DNA from: JABFRZ01 sp031413955 | GTDB lineage: Bacteria > Planctomycetota > UBA1135 > GCA-002686595 | Direction: 5' to 3' | NCBI GenBank assembly: GCA_031413955.1 | Contig: JANOGB010000260.1 | Location: forward strand, 44,198 to 108,197 | Length of the DNA: 64,000 nt | Shown here: piece by piece, positions 46,165 to 55,090 of the stretch | How positions within the stretch are numbered: position 1 is the first letter of the stretch | Layout of the letters: each line of letters starts with the position of its first letter | Notes under the pieces: model-generated | The model's input: the letters and a program-made list of their open reading frames with translations, nothing else | Databases searched by the model: none | Told to the model about the DNA's origin: nothing | Translations under genes and position numbers: made by a program

Positions 46165-48705
46165 ATGGCCGACGAGGTGCTGGGCTGGCTGCTGCCGGAT
46201 GCGCGCGCCGAGGAGCAGGCCGTGGTCCGGCGCGTGATCACGGCCCTGCGGCTCCTGCGCGACGACGCGCGCCTGCGCGCAGGCCGGCGTGCCGCACCGT
46301 CCTGGCAGCGCGCGCGCAAGGAGCTCGAGTTCCTGGAGCGTCGCGTTCAGAGGCGCGCGATCGACGCGCTTTTGCACGCGTATCTCTCCGCGCTGCGCTC
46401 CGCCGACTCGTTCCTGGACCTCGGCCCGCGCACGCTCGAGTACGACGTGGCCTGGCGCACGCTGCTCTCCTGGCCGGAGGCCACGCAGGCGGGCTTTCCG
46501 CCGGCCCCGACCGAGCCGCCGTGCGCGGTGATCGAGCGCCTGCTCGCCGCCGGCGAGACGAATGGAGCCTCGCCCTACTGGCGCCAGTGGTGGGGCGCGT
46601 GCGCGCGCCACGTGGCCGGCCCGCTGGCCGAGGCCGAGCAGCACTGGGAGACCCTGTTGCGCTCGGCGCTCGGCTCGGGAACGCGCGCGCCGTTCCGCGC
46701 ACGTCTCGTGGCGGGACTGGCGGCCGCGCGGCTGGAGCTCTTTCAGCCTGCGCGCGCCTGGGCCTTGCATGATCGCCACGCCGAGCTCGTGGTCGCCGAC
46801 CCGAGCCTGCGGCGCTTGCTCGGCTGGAGCGCGCTCCTGTGCGGGCAGGAATCCAGCGCTCGACGACTGCTGCAAGGTACTCCTGCCGTCGCGCTGCCCG
46901 CTTCGCTGGCCGAGCTGCGCGAGGACTGGCCCGCCTGGGGCGCGTACCTCACGGGTTCCTGTGCGACTCCCGCGTTCCTCCCGGAGAGCGAGCGTCGCCT
47001 GGATCGCAAGGCCCTCGGAGCGCTTCTCCTGGGCGTCTTCGCACGGCACACGGACGGACGGACGGAGGTCCTCGCTCTCGATGCGCCGGGCGAGCTGCGC
47101 GCGGAGGTCGAGCGGCGCCTCCAGACGGTTTCCGCGCCCGGCACGCTGCTCGCCGGCGCGCTCCTGCGCAGAGCACGGTGCGCGGAGGGACAGGCGGCAC
47201 CGGCGGATTCTCTCGGTGGGAGCCGCACCCGCGCCTTGTTCCTGGCCGCCATCCGGGACCCGCGCGGAGAGTTCGCGGGCTGGATCCAGCTCGAGAGCAC
47301 GCATCAGCTCTTGCCGTCCGCGGCGACCCTGTCTGGCCTGGCGCGCGCGTGGAGAGTCGCGCTCCTGGCCGCGCGCGGGAAGGCGCCCTGTCACGCGCGC
47401 GACGGGGCCGGGCTCGCGCCTTGCTCGGACACCTACGCGGCCGACGATCCACGCGCGGAGTTCGCGCGGCAGCTGTTCGCTGGCCTCGGTCCCTTGCTCG
47501 GGTGGCGGGCCTACTGGATCGAGCCCGGCCCCGGCGCAGCACGCGTGCGCGCCGAGCATGGGGGGGCCCTGGGCGACTGGAGCGAGCGCCCCGGTGGTGG
47601 CCGGATCGCGTGGCGCGCGCAGACGGAACGCACGCTGTCGTCGCATCTCGGCCAGCCTGCGGACTCCATTCACGCCGAAGCCGCCTCGGGCTTCGCGCTG
47701 CCCCTCCTGGAGGCGCGCGGGGCCCGGGTCCTCGGAGTGCTCGTGCTCGAGTCGGCGCGCACCGAGCTGGCGGCTGAAGGACTGCGCGCAGCGGCGCGCG
47801 CGGCGCTCGCGCTCCTGGAGCCGGTCTGGTGGGCGACGAGCTTCCGTGCCGCGTGCCGCGCGCACGATGGAAGGGACATCGCCTGGGAGCTCTGCGGACG
47901 CTTTCTCCAGTCGCTTGCACCGGCGCTCGAGGTCGCGGCCGGATCCCGTGCCCCGCTCCTGCTCGTCGGGCCACCCGGGGCGGGACGCCGCACGCTCGCG
48001 CGCTGGCTGCACTTTCGCGATCCGAACTGTCGCAATCCGAGCGCGCGCGGGGAGCTGATCGAGGGTGCGAGCCCGGCCGAGGCGGGCAGCCGGGTCTTCG
48101 ACCTGGCAGTACTCGGGCAAGAGGCGCAGCTCGAGCTGGCGCGCACGGCCGAGGGGCGCGAGCGGCTGTTCCTGCTGGCCCCGGCACCCGTGCATTTCCT
48201 GCGCGAGCGCGGCGTGCTGACGCGCGAGCTCGAGCACGTGCTGGAGCCCGAGCCGCTGTGCGTGCCGCCCCTGCGGGAGCGGCGCGACGAGATCCCGGCC
48301 CTGGTGCGCGTCCTCGCGGACGGCGTCGCACGCGCCGAGTCCCTCCGGCCGCCGTGCTTCGACGACGAGGCCGTCGGCGATCTGTGGCGCCAGGATTGGG
48401 ACGGGAACGTGAGCGCGCTGGCCGCGCTCGTCGCACAACTCGTGCGCGCCTCCCCGGGCCGCGCGCTCGGCGGCCCGGATGTGCGTGCCGCCTTGCGCGC
48501 GCGGGGTCTGGAGTTCCGCGCGCGCCTCTCTTCCCTGCGCCCATCCGCGCTCGATCTCGAGCTGGCGCTCGCGACCACGCGCCACCGGGTCGGCAGCGAG
48601 AACCGCACACGCGCGGCGCGCTACCTGGGCTGGGATCCGGACACGCTCCGCGCGCGCCTCTGCGAACTGCTGCCAGGAGGGCGCCTGGCCGGCCCATCGG
48701 AATGA
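46165..48705 (+). CDS. Degenerate NtrC-type regulator lacking the GAFTGA segment
   Basis: This 846-residue protein has a long helical N-terminal region (1-390), a GAF-like domain (about 430-570, FAGLGPLLGWRAYWIEPGPGA, ALPLLEARGARVLGVLVLES) and a reduced AAA+ domain. Its Walker A is GPPGAGRRT (602-610). The family block PPLRERRDEIP is at 701-711, and a Fis-like helix-turn-helix (NRTRAARYLGWDPDTLRARL) closes the protein. The segment between Walker A and Walker B that should carry GAFTGA, which contacts sigma-54, is deleted. Walker B is reduced to RVFDLAVLGQE. It therefore probably does not activate sigma-54 polymerase. It is coupled to the sigma-like gene upstream. Confidence 0.75.
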   Translation: MADEVLGWLLPDARAEEQAVVRRVITALRLLRDDARLRAGRRAAPSWQRARKELEFLERRVQRRAIDALLHAYLSALRSADSFLDLGPRTLEYDVAWRTLLSWPEATQAGFPPAPTEPPCAVIERLLAAGETNGASPYWRQWWGACARHVAGPLAEAEQHWETLLRSALGSGTRAPFRARLVAGLAAARLELFQPARAWALHDRHAELVVADPSLRRLLGWSALLCGQESSARRLLQGTPAVALPASLAELREDWPAWGAYLTGSCATPAFLPESERRLDRKALGALLLGVFARHTDGRTEVLALDAPGELRAEVERRLQTVSAPGTLLAGALLRRARCAEGQAAPADSLGGSRTRALFLAAIRDPRGEFAGWIQLESTHQLLPSAATLSGLARAWRVALLAARGKAPCHARDGAGLAPCSDTYAADDPRAEFARQLFAGLGPLLGWRAYWIEPGPGAARVRAEHGGALGDWSERPGGGRIAWRAQTERTLSSHLGQPADSIHAEAASGFALPLLEARGARVLGVLVLESARTELAAEGLRAAARAALALLEPVWWATSFRAACRAHDGRDIAWELCGRFLQSLAPALEVAAGSRAPLLLVGPPGAGRRTLARWLHFRDPNCRNPSARGELIEGASPAEAGSRVFDLAVLGQEAQLELARTAEGRERLFLLAPAPVHFLRERGVLTRELEHVLEPEPLCVPPLRERRDEIPALVRVLADGVARAESLRPPCFDDEAVGDLWRQDWDGNVSALAALVAQLVRASPGRALGGPDVRAALRARGLEFRARLSSLRPSALDLELALATTRHRVGSENRTRAARYLGWDPDTLRARLCELLPGGRLAGPSE

Positions 48706-48737
48706 GAGGCACCAGCCGTGTCCCTGGCTGGTGCCTC
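48706..48737 (+). terminator. Hairpin directly after the regulator gene
   Basis: A perfect 12-bp stem, GAGGCACCAGCC (48706-48717) with GGCTGGTGCCTC (48726-48737), and an 8-nt loop sits 0 nt after the TGA. No T-run follows, so factor-independent termination is uncertain. A second weak hairpin (GACTCTTG/CAAGAGTC) lies at about 48774-48811. Confidence 0.5.
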
Positions 48738-48853
48738 CCGATTCCATCTCGCCGGACAGGGTCCGACGAGACGCGACTCTTGACCATGGCCCCCCGGGCT
48801 GGAGACAAGAGTCTCGAGGCCGGCGGAGGAACGCCGCCCGCCTCGTATCCCCC

Positions 48854-50320
48854 ATGAACCTTCCGGGCTGGTCTGGAGTCCAAGGGAATCCACCCTCGAG
48901 CCCCGCCGGAGGGTCGTTCTTCCCTGGCGTGGGAATGCGGCCGGGCCAGACCTCCCGCGCGCGGGTCGTGCGCGAGATCGGCTTCGTGCTTTGCCTCGTT
49001 CCTTTGCTGGTCGGAGTCGGGACCTGGGTCGCGCAGGGCGCCGATGACGTGTGGTCGCCGGTTGCGCTGTGGGCGCTCGCGCTGGGTTCCGGGAGCTGGG
49101 CGTGCGCGCTCCTCCTGGCGCGCGGGCTGCGGGATTCGTCCGCGCTCTTGCTGGTTCTCGCGAGCGGCGCGCTCGCGCTGCGGCTCCCGTTCCTGGCCGT
49201 CGATTCCGGGCTCTCGGACGACGTGCACCGCTACATCTGGGAGGGCGCCCTGGTCGCAGCGGGCACCGATCCCTATGCGCATGCGCCCGCCTCGGCCGAG
49301 CTCGAGCCCTTTCGGGCGCGCTGGGACGCGACTTTCCGGCGCGTCAACCATCCCGAGGTGAGTGCCGCCTATCCGGGGCTCGCCCAGGCCGTGAACGCGG
49401 GGCTCGTGGCCGCGGCGGGTGGCGCGGAGCGCCCTGCGCGCGCGCGCTTCTTCCTGCGCCTCTTCTACGCGAGCTGCGACCTGCTGGTGTGCGTGCCGCT
49501 CGGCTGGATCCTCGCGCGCGCGCGCCGCCCGCGGATGCTGCTCGTCGCCTGGGCGTGGAATCCCTGGGTGGCCTTCGAGTTCGCGGGCGCGGCGCACCTC
49601 GACTCGCTGGCGATCCTGTGCACGCTGCTCGCCCTGGCGTGCTTTCCGCGGCTCGTGCGCGCGTCTGCCGGCCAGAGCGCGCTCGGCCTGGCGCTCCTCG
49701 CCGCGGGGGCCGCCACCAAGGTGCTGCCGCTCGCGCTGGTGCCGTTCGCGCTGCGCCGCACGCGGCGGCCTTTTCGTTGGGCGCTGTTCTTCGGGCTGTG
49801 CGTCGTGCTCGCCTGCCTGCCCTTCGCGCTCCTGACCGGTCATGCGCCCGGCCTCGGCGGGATCCGCGAGTACGCCTTGCGCTGGGAGTCGTTCAGCTTG
49901 CTCCATCGCTGGATCGAGCCGCTGCTCGCGCGGCGCTTCGAGTCCGACGAGACATGGAGTGATCCGCGTCGTCTGGCGCGCGCGCTCGAGCTCCTGCTCT
50001 GGCTCGGGCTCGGCGTCTGGGCGTGGTGGCGGCGCCTCGAGCTCCCGCGCGTGGCCGCGCTGCTCATCGCCGGTTTCCTCGTGCTGACGCCGACGCTCCA
50101 TCCGTGGTATCTGAGCTGGATCGTGCCGTTCCTCGCCCTTCGTCCCACACTCGCCTGGAGCACCCTGGTCCTGGCCGCGCCGCTCCTCTACTGGCCCGTC
50201 CAGGGCTGGCGCGCGCAGGGCGTCTGGGCCGAGCCCGTCTGGCTGTTCCCGGTCCTCGGCGGCCTCTTCTGGACGCTCTTCCTGTACGACTGCCTGCGCT
50301 CGCGCCGCGCGGCCCCATGA
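48854..50320 (+). CDS. Polyprenyl-phosphate-sugar-dependent membrane glycosyltransferase (GT87-like)
   Basis: The 488-residue protein has about twelve membrane helices. The loop after the first helices, DSGLSDDVHRYIWEGALVAAGTDPYAHAP (in parts), is typical of GT-C mannosyltransferases, with the catalytic-like D-D pair. WNPWVAFEFAGAAHLDSLAI and PTLHPWYLSWIVPFLAL are further landmarks of the MptA/MptB or GT87 type. It would transfer a sugar from a lipid carrier on the outer face of the membrane. ATG at 48935 (MRPGQTSRARVV) is an alternative start. The stop overlaps the queA ATG (ATGA). Confidence 0.75.
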   Translation: MNLPGWSGVQGNPPSSPAGGSFFPGVGMRPGQTSRARVVREIGFVLCLVPLLVGVGTWVAQGADDVWSPVALWALALGSGSWACALLLARGLRDSSALLLVLASGALALRLPFLAVDSGLSDDVHRYIWEGALVAAGTDPYAHAPASAELEPFRARWDATFRRVNHPEVSAAYPGLAQAVNAGLVAAAGGAERPARARFFLRLFYASCDLLVCVPLGWILARARRPRMLLVAWAWNPWVAFEFAGAAHLDSLAILCTLLALACFPRLVRASAGQSALGLALLAAGAATKVLPLALVPFALRRTRRPFRWALFFGLCVVLACLPFALLTGHAPGLGGIREYALRWESFSLLHRWIEPLLARRFESDETWSDPRRLARALELLLWLGLGVWAWWRRLELPRVAALLIAGFLVLTPTLHPWYLSWIVPFLALRPTLAWSTLVLAAPLLYWPVQGWRAQGVWAEPVWLFPVLGGLFWTLFLYDCLRSRRAAP

Positions 50321-51396
50321 AGCTCGCGGACTTCGACTACGAGCTGCCGGCGGAGGCCATCGCCCAGCAGCCCGCCGCCGTGCGCGATCAGGCGCGCTTG
50401 CTGGTGCACGAGCGCGAGTCCGACCGGACCCACCATCGCCGCGTGTGCGCGCTGGGCGAGTTCCTGCGGCCGCACGACTTGCTGGTGGTGAACGACACGC
50501 GCGTGCTGCGCGCGCGCCTGTTCGCGCGGCGCGCGAGCGGCGGGCGGATCGAGCTCCTGCTCGTGCAGCCAGGCGCCGGCGAATCCGGCACGTGGACGGC
50601 CCTGATCCATCCCGCCCGGCGCCTGGCGGAAGGCGAGCGTCTGGCCCTCGAGGGCACGCGCGCGGTCGTGCACCTCGTCGCGCGCGCGCGAAAACCCGAC
50701 GGGAGCGTGGCCATGGAGTGGAGCGTGCGCTTCGAGGAAGAGAGCGGGGCCGCGCTCGATCCCGCGCTCGTCATGGAGCGTGCCGGGCACGTGCCCTTGC
50801 CGCCCTACGTCCAGCGCGCGGACGACGAGCGCGACGCGGCACGCTACCAGACCGTCTACGCGCGCTCGCCGGGCGCGGTGGCGGCGCCGACGGCGGGACT
50901 GCACTTCACGCCCGAGCTCCTGGCACGGCTGGCGCAGCTCGGAGTCGCGCAGGCGGCGCTGACGCTGCACGTCGGGCCCGGCACCTTCCAGCCGGTGAAG
51001 AGCGAGTGCATCGAGGAGCACGTGCTGCAGCCCGAGCGCTACGTGCTGCCGCCGGAGACCGTGGCGGCCGTGCGCGCCGCGCGCGCGCGCGGCGGACGCA
51101 TCGTGGCCGTGGGCACGACCGTGGTGCGCGTGCTCGAGAGCTGCGTCGCTCCGCAGGGCGTGGCCGAGCGCGGCGAACTCGCGGCGGGCAGCGGCTCGAC
51201 GGACCTGTTCCTGCATCCGGGCAAGCGCTTTCGCGTGGTCGACGCGTTGCTCACGAACTTCCACCTGCCGCGCTCGACGCTGCTGATGCTGGTGTGCGCC
51301 TTCGCCGGGCGCGAGCGCGTGCTGGGGCTCTACCGCGAGGCGCTCGCGCGCGGCTACCGCTTCTACAGCTACGGCGACGCTACTCTGTTCCTCTGA
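50317..51396 (+). CDS. queA: S-adenosylmethionine:tRNA ribosyltransferase-isomerase QueA
   Basis: QueA transfers ribose from SAM to 7-aminomethyl-7-deazaguanine in tRNA, making epoxyqueuosine. The 359-residue protein has MKLADFDYELPAEAIAQQP, DLLVVNDTRVLRARLFARRASGG in part, GHVPLPPYVQRADDERDAARYQTVYAR in part, GAVAAPTAGLHFTPELL, LHVGPGTFQPVK and the C-terminal TNFHLPRSTLLMLVCAFAG. All are canonical. queG, the next enzyme of the pathway, is in the same window at 53954-55084. The 3' end overlaps thiE on the other strand by 17 bp. Confidence 0.96.
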   Translation: MKLADFDYELPAEAIAQQPAAVRDQARLLVHERESDRTHHRRVCALGEFLRPHDLLVVNDTRVLRARLFARRASGGRIELLLVQPGAGESGTWTALIHPARRLAEGERLALEGTRAVVHLVARARKPDGSVAMEWSVRFEEESGAALDPALVMERAGHVPLPPYVQRADDERDAARYQTVYARSPGAVAAPTAGLHFTPELLARLAQLGVAQAALTLHVGPGTFQPVKSECIEEHVLQPERYVLPPETVAAVRAARARGGRIVAVGTTVVRVLESCVAPQGVAERGELAAGSGSTDLFLHPGKRFRVVDALLTNFHLPRSTLLMLVCAFAGRERVLGLYREALARGYRFYSYGDATLFL

Positions 51397-52090
51397 AGCC
51401 TGCGGAGCCCTCGCTGCGCAGCAGCTCCACGAGCTCGCGCGCGGCTCGCGCGGGGTCGGCGGCGGAGAGGAGCGCACGGCCGACGGCCGCGCGGCCCACT
51501 TCGGCCAGTTCGGAGGCGTTGGTGGCGTCGATGCCCCCGATCGGGAAGAGCGGGCACGCGCACGAGCGCGCCGCGACCCAGGCGGCCTCGCTGCCGAGAC
51601 CCTGCGCGTAACCCTTGGTGGCGGTCGCATGGATCGGTCCGAAGCCGAGGTAGTCGACGCAGAGTTCCGCGGCGCGCGCGACGTCGGCGGCGCAGTGCGT
51701 CGAGAGGCCGATGAGCGCCGCCGGACCGAGCAGCGCGCGCGCCAGCTCGGGCGGCGCATCGTCCGCGCCGAGGTGCACGCCGTCGACGCCCTGCGCGGCG
51801 AGCGCCGCGGCCACGTCCACGCGGTCGTTGACCAGCACGAGGGTCTCGCTGCCCGTGCGCGCCACGAGCTCCAGCACGCGCCGCGTCCAGTCAGAGGTCG
51901 CGCGCGCCGGGCTCGTCCCGAGCTCCGGATCCTTGATGCGCACCTGGATCACATCGAGCGCGGGCAGCATGCGCTCGAGGACTGCCAGCGGATCGCTCTC
52001 CTGCGGACAGAGCTCCGGAGTGAAGATCAGCATCAGGCGCGCACGCGCCAGGAGTTCACGCCGTTCCGCGCCAGATCTAGCAGCACTCAC
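51380..52090 (-). CDS. thiE: Thiamine-phosphate synthase ThiE
   Basis: ThiE condenses the pyrimidine and thiazole phosphates to thiamine phosphate. The 236-residue TIM-barrel protein shows DVIQVRIKDPELG, LVLVNDRVDVAAALAAQGVDGVHLGADD in part, LIGLSTHCAADVARAAELCVDYLGFGPIHATATKG in part, and PLFPIGGIDATNASELAEVGRAAVGRALLSA in part. The usual R-x-K motif at strand 2 (Q-V-R-I-K-D) is present. A longer N-terminus precedes the barrel. It overlaps the upstream methyltransferase stop by 14 bp, so the two genes form a small operon. Confidence 0.92.
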   Translation of the reverse strand: MSAARSGAERRELLARARLMLIFTPELCPQESDPLAVLERMLPALDVIQVRIKDPELGTSPARATSDWTRRVLELVARTGSETLVLVNDRVDVAAALAAQGVDGVHLGADDAPPELARALLGPAALIGLSTHCAADVARAAELCVDYLGFGPIHATATKGYAQGLGSEAAWVAARSCACPLFPIGGIDATNASELAEVGRAAVGRALLSAADPARAARELVELLRSEGSAGFRGTE

Positions 52091-53249
52091 TCTCGCTCGA
52101 GCAGCCGTTCGTGCCCGGCGCGACGTCCGCGCGCACGACGCCGTGCTTGGTCTCGCCAGGCGTGCGCAGGGTGGTGCCCTGGCACGCGAAAGGGAGAGCG
52201 TCCGCGGCTGCGATGGGGATCAGCGCCGGGATCCCGATCACGCTGTCCTGGTACGGAGCGCGGGTCAGGATCTCGAACGTCTTGCGGCACACCGCCGTGC
52301 GCTCGCCGCGGCGCAGGACGTGCCCGTCGTCGTCGCTGACCTGCTTCCAGGGGCCCTTGTAGAGGACAGCCTCGTTGTGCTCCCAGCACGCGCCCGCCTT
52401 GCCCTTGTGCGCGACCACCGTCAGCGACCGGAACTCGATCCCGTCGACCACGGCCCAGGGGCCCTCCTGGTAGGCGACCACCTCGATCCCGTGCAGGCCC
52501 GCGTCGGCGAAGGCTTGCAGGAAACGATCCTCGCGCATCGCGCCGGAGATGCAGCCCGACCACAGTTCGGTATCCCGTTGCAGCCGCTCGGGGACGTCCT
52601 CGTCCGAGACGATGTCCGAGATCGCGCAGCGCCCGCCGCGCCGTAGCACGCGCTGGATCTCGCCGAAGAGCCGCTGTTTCTGCCCGCCCTCGACCAGGTT
52701 CAGGACGCAGTTCGAGAGCACGAGGTCGACCGACTCGTCCGCCACCAGCGGAGCTTCGCTGCAGAGGCGCGTCTTCTCGGCCTCGAGGCCCTGCAGGTCG
52801 GCGAGCGAGCGCACGGGGTGCTCCGCCAGCCAGCGCGCCAGGGCGTCGCGGTCGAGGCCCAGGTCCTGGATCAGGCCGTGCCGGAACTCGACGTTGTGCC
52901 AGCCGATGCGCGTGCCGATCTCGTGCGCGTGCTTCCGGGCCAGGGCCAGCATCTCGGGCGTGGCGTCGACGCCGATCACGCGCCCCGTGCGCCCGACCAG
53001 CTGGCTCGCCATGTAGCAGATCTTCCCGGAGCCCGAGCCGAGGTCGAGGACCGTGTCGCCGGGGCGCACGAAGCGCGACGGGTCGCCACAGCCGTAGTCG
53101 CGCTCCAGGATCTCGGGCGGCAGCACGGCCAGCAGGTTGGCGTCGTAGTCCACCGGGCAGCAGAGCTCGTTGACGCGCTCGCGGGCCCCCTGGCGGTAGC
53201 GGGCCTGCACGGCGGAGAGCACGTCCTGCGGAGCGGATTCGGTGGTCAT
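52077..53249 (-). CDS. arsM: Arsenite S-methyltransferase-like protein (ArsM type) with C-terminal extension
   Basis: ArsM methylates arsenite with SAM to volatile or less toxic products. The 390-residue protein has the ArsM opening VQARYRQGARERVNELCCPVDYD, the SAM loop VLDLGSGSGKICYMASQLVG, VIGVDATPEMLALARKHA, and VLSNCVLNLVEGGQKQRLF with a conserved Cys. RVLRRGGRCAISDIVSDEDVPERLQ in part and ELWSGCISGAM carries a further Cys. Cysteines at the first and at the two later positions are those that bind As(III). A roughly 110-residue C-terminal region (CWEHNEAVLYKGPWKQVSDDDGHVLRRGE in part) ends in CSSESECC. Such extensions occur in some planctomycete and cyanobacterial relatives. Arsenic as substrate is likely but not proven. 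Confidence 0.78.
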   Translation of the reverse strand: MTTESAPQDVLSAVQARYRQGARERVNELCCPVDYDANLLAVLPPEILERDYGCGDPSRFVRPGDTVLDLGSGSGKICYMASQLVGRTGRVIGVDATPEMLALARKHAHEIGTRIGWHNVEFRHGLIQDLGLDRDALARWLAEHPVRSLADLQGLEAEKTRLCSEAPLVADESVDLVLSNCVLNLVEGGQKQRLFGEIQRVLRRGGRCAISDIVSDEDVPERLQRDTELWSGCISGAMREDRFLQAFADAGLHGIEVVAYQEGPWAVVDGIEFRSLTVVAHKGKAGACWEHNEAVLYKGPWKQVSDDDGHVLRRGERTAVCRKTFEILTRAPYQDSVIGIPALIPIAAADALPFACQGTTLRTPGETKHGVVRADVAPGTNGCSSESECC

Positions 53250-53360
53250 GGGTGGGGGGGCAGGTGGCCGGGGGGAGCCCGATTGGGAACTCGGGGATGG
53301 GCCTCGTCAAGGCGCGGCCGGACAGGAGCACGCCTGGAACAGGGTAGGCCGAAAAACAAC

Positions 53361-53387
53361 ACCGGGGTCCGTCGGCCGGACCCCGGT
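53361..53387 (-). terminator. Rho-independent terminator of the small zinc-ribbon gene
   Basis: An 11-bp perfect stem (ACCGGGGTCCG with CGGACCCCGGT) and a 5-nt loop are followed on the minus strand by GTTGTTTTTC. It lies about 75 nt past the end of the 72-codon zinc-ribbon gene and before the ArsM-like gene, so it insulates the two. Confidence 0.8.
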
Positions 53388-53459
53388 CACTGGATTCGTG
53401 GAATCCAATCCAAAGGAACGCCCGCGCCGTGCAGCGCGGGAGTACTTCAGCCTACTGCT

Positions 53460-53678
53460 TCATGCCGATTCACGGTTGCGCTCCTTGGGCGGGCGCCCGC
53501 CCTTCGGGCGGCGCTCCTTGAGAGCCTCGTTGAAGGCGCTCCAGTCGGACTCCGAGAAGAGGCGGACCGGCTGGCCGCACTGCACGCAGTAGGAGTGGTC
53601 GGTCGACTGCAAGTAAGAGACGTAGGTCTGGCAGTGCTCGCAGAACTTGCGGTCGTTGTAGAAGTCGCTGGGGTTCAT
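53460..53678 (-). CDS. Small zinc-ribbon protein with AT-hook-like tail
   Basis: This 72-residue protein starts MNPSDFYNDRKFCEHCQTYV. It has two Cys pairs (CEHC and CVQC about 19 residues apart) for one zinc, then an acidic helix (FSESDWSAFNEALKER) and a basic tail RRPKGGRPPKER that resembles an AT-hook (GRP core). It probably binds DNA or RNA polymerase, but I cannot name a family. The leader of about 110 nt contains the inverted pair GCAAAGCC/GGCTTTGC. A clean terminator follows, so it is a single-gene transcript. Confidence 0.7.
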   Translation of the reverse strand: MNPSDFYNDRKFCEHCQTYVSYLQSTDHSYCVQCGQPVRLFSESDWSAFNEALKERRPKGGRPPKERNRESA

Positions 53679-53953
53679 GTTTGGCGACCTCAAGGCAAAG
53701 CCCGCAGCAAGTCCGTCCGCCGACACTACATAGGCTTTGCAACTGCCTGTTCTGCCGGAGGTTATGGCCGTGAGGTCGAGTCCCTGGCGGGCCCGCCGAG
53801 GGCGCTCGGACGTCGAGAAAACTCGACACCCGCGGAGGGCGGCCGGCGAGCGGGCGAGCTCTCCCTGCCAGGTTTCGGGCCGGAATGGACGCCTCCCGCC
53901 CTGCCCTTGGCCCTGTGGCGATTCCTCGACGCGCCGCTGCGATCCGTGGACGG

Positions 53954-55084
53954 TCAGGTCAGGCGCTCGCGCGCAGTGCGCATCCCCGTCTTGGCCGCCG
54001 GGTCGGATTCGGCGCCGACCAGGCGTTCGAGGGCCCCGTGCACCCCTTGCTCGCGGCCATGGGCGCGGGCGAGGCTCCAGAATGCGGCTTCGCGCACCAG
54101 TGCCGACGGGTCCGAAAGGGCGGCGAGCAAGGCGGCCTTGCCTGCTTCGCTGGGCCGGTTTCCGAGCACCAGCGCCGCATTCCGGGCCAGCCCCGTGCGC
54201 CCGGTCCGTTGCAGGGGTGAGCCGCCGAAGTCCGCCTGGAAGCGCTCCTCGGAGAAGCCGAGCCAGTCCGCCGGCCCGCCGTTCTCGAGCGCGGGGTGCA
54301 GCCCGAAGCGCGCCGCCAGATCCGGCGCACTCGTCCCCCAGGGGCAAACCTCGGAGCAGACGTCGCATCCGAAGAGCCACTCACCGAGGTCCGCCCGCAG
54401 CTCCTGGGGAATGGGTCCGCGGTTCTCGATCGTGTGATAGGACAGGCAGCGACGCGCATCGACGAGCCCCGGCTCGAGGATCGCCGCGGTCGGGCAGGCC
54501 TGCAGGCAGGCCGTGCACGTTCCGCAGGATCCGGCCGGCGCGAGCGGCGTCGGATCGAGCTCCACGTCCATCAAGAGCTCACCCAGGAAGAACCACGGAC
54601 CGAAGCGCGGGTGCAACAGGTTGGCGGCCTTGGATTCGAAGCCCAGTCCGGCTTCGGCGGCGTGGGAGCGTTCCATGAGAGGTCCTGCGTCCACGACCTT
54701 CTTCCACTGCCCGAGCAGGCCGCGTTCGCGCAGGACGCCTGCCAGTCGGCGCAGCTTGCGCCCGATCACGTTGTGGTAGTCCCGTCCGGCCGCGTAGCGC
54801 GCCACCCGACCGCCCCCCGCGGTCTCGCAAGACGCCCGCGAGTGCCCCAGGCCGACCACGAGCAGGCTCTTTCCGTCGGCGAGCGCCAGGCGCGGATCGA
54901 GGATGCGCTCGCGGTGTTCCTCGAGCCAGGTCATGTCCGCCTGGTGCCCGGCTCCCAGCCATTGCCGGAAGCGCAGGGCTCCCGGCGGGGGTCGCAGGGG
55001 TGCGACGCCGGCCAGGTCGAAACCCATCCCGAGCGCCAGCTCCAGCACCTCCTGCGTGTACCGCGCGCGCGATCGGGACCCCAC
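53954..55084 (-). CDS. queG: Epoxyqueuosine reductase QueG
   Basis: QueG reduces epoxyqueuosine to queuosine in tRNA with cobalamin and two [4Fe-4S] clusters. The 376-residue protein has a FDLAGVAPL start, GRDYHNVIGRKLRRLAG, AAEAGLGFESKAANLLHPRFGPWFFLGELL in part, the first cluster CGTCTACLQACPTAAI, SYHTIENRGPIP and the second cluster CDVCSEVCPWG. HEAT-like repeats (GLARNAALVLGNRP, SALVREAAFWSLA) end it, as in long-form QueG. The start is GTG at 55084. TAGGAT lies 6 nt upstream, suggesting a leaderless message. Confidence 0.94.
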   Translation of the reverse strand: MGSRSRARYTQEVLELALGMGFDLAGVAPLRPPPGALRFRQWLGAGHQADMTWLEEHRERILDPRLALADGKSLLVVGLGHSRASCETAGGGRVARYAAGRDYHNVIGRKLRRLAGVLRERGLLGQWKKVVDAGPLMERSHAAEAGLGFESKAANLLHPRFGPWFFLGELLMDVELDPTPLAPAGSCGTCTACLQACPTAAILEPGLVDARRCLSYHTIENRGPIPQELRADLGEWLFGCDVCSEVCPWGTSAPDLAARFGLHPALENGGPADWLGFSEERFQADFGGSPLQRTGRTGLARNAALVLGNRPSEAGKAALLAALSDPSALVREAAFWSLARAHGREQGVHGALERLVGAESDPAAKTGMRTARERLT

Positions 55085-55090
55085 GGGGCC

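Noticed and set aside
45301..48855. A 1184-codon open frame on the minus strand opposite the sigma-like and NtrC-like genes
   Set aside because: It is Arg/Ala/Gln-rich, matches no family and lies antisense to plus-strand frames with recognisable domains. Long antisense frames are expected at this GC content.
46949..50101. A 1050-codon minus-strand open frame opposite the regulator and glycosyltransferase genes
   Set aside because: Its low-complexity Arg/Pro/Ala composition and lack of motifs mark it as a shadow of the plus-strand genes.
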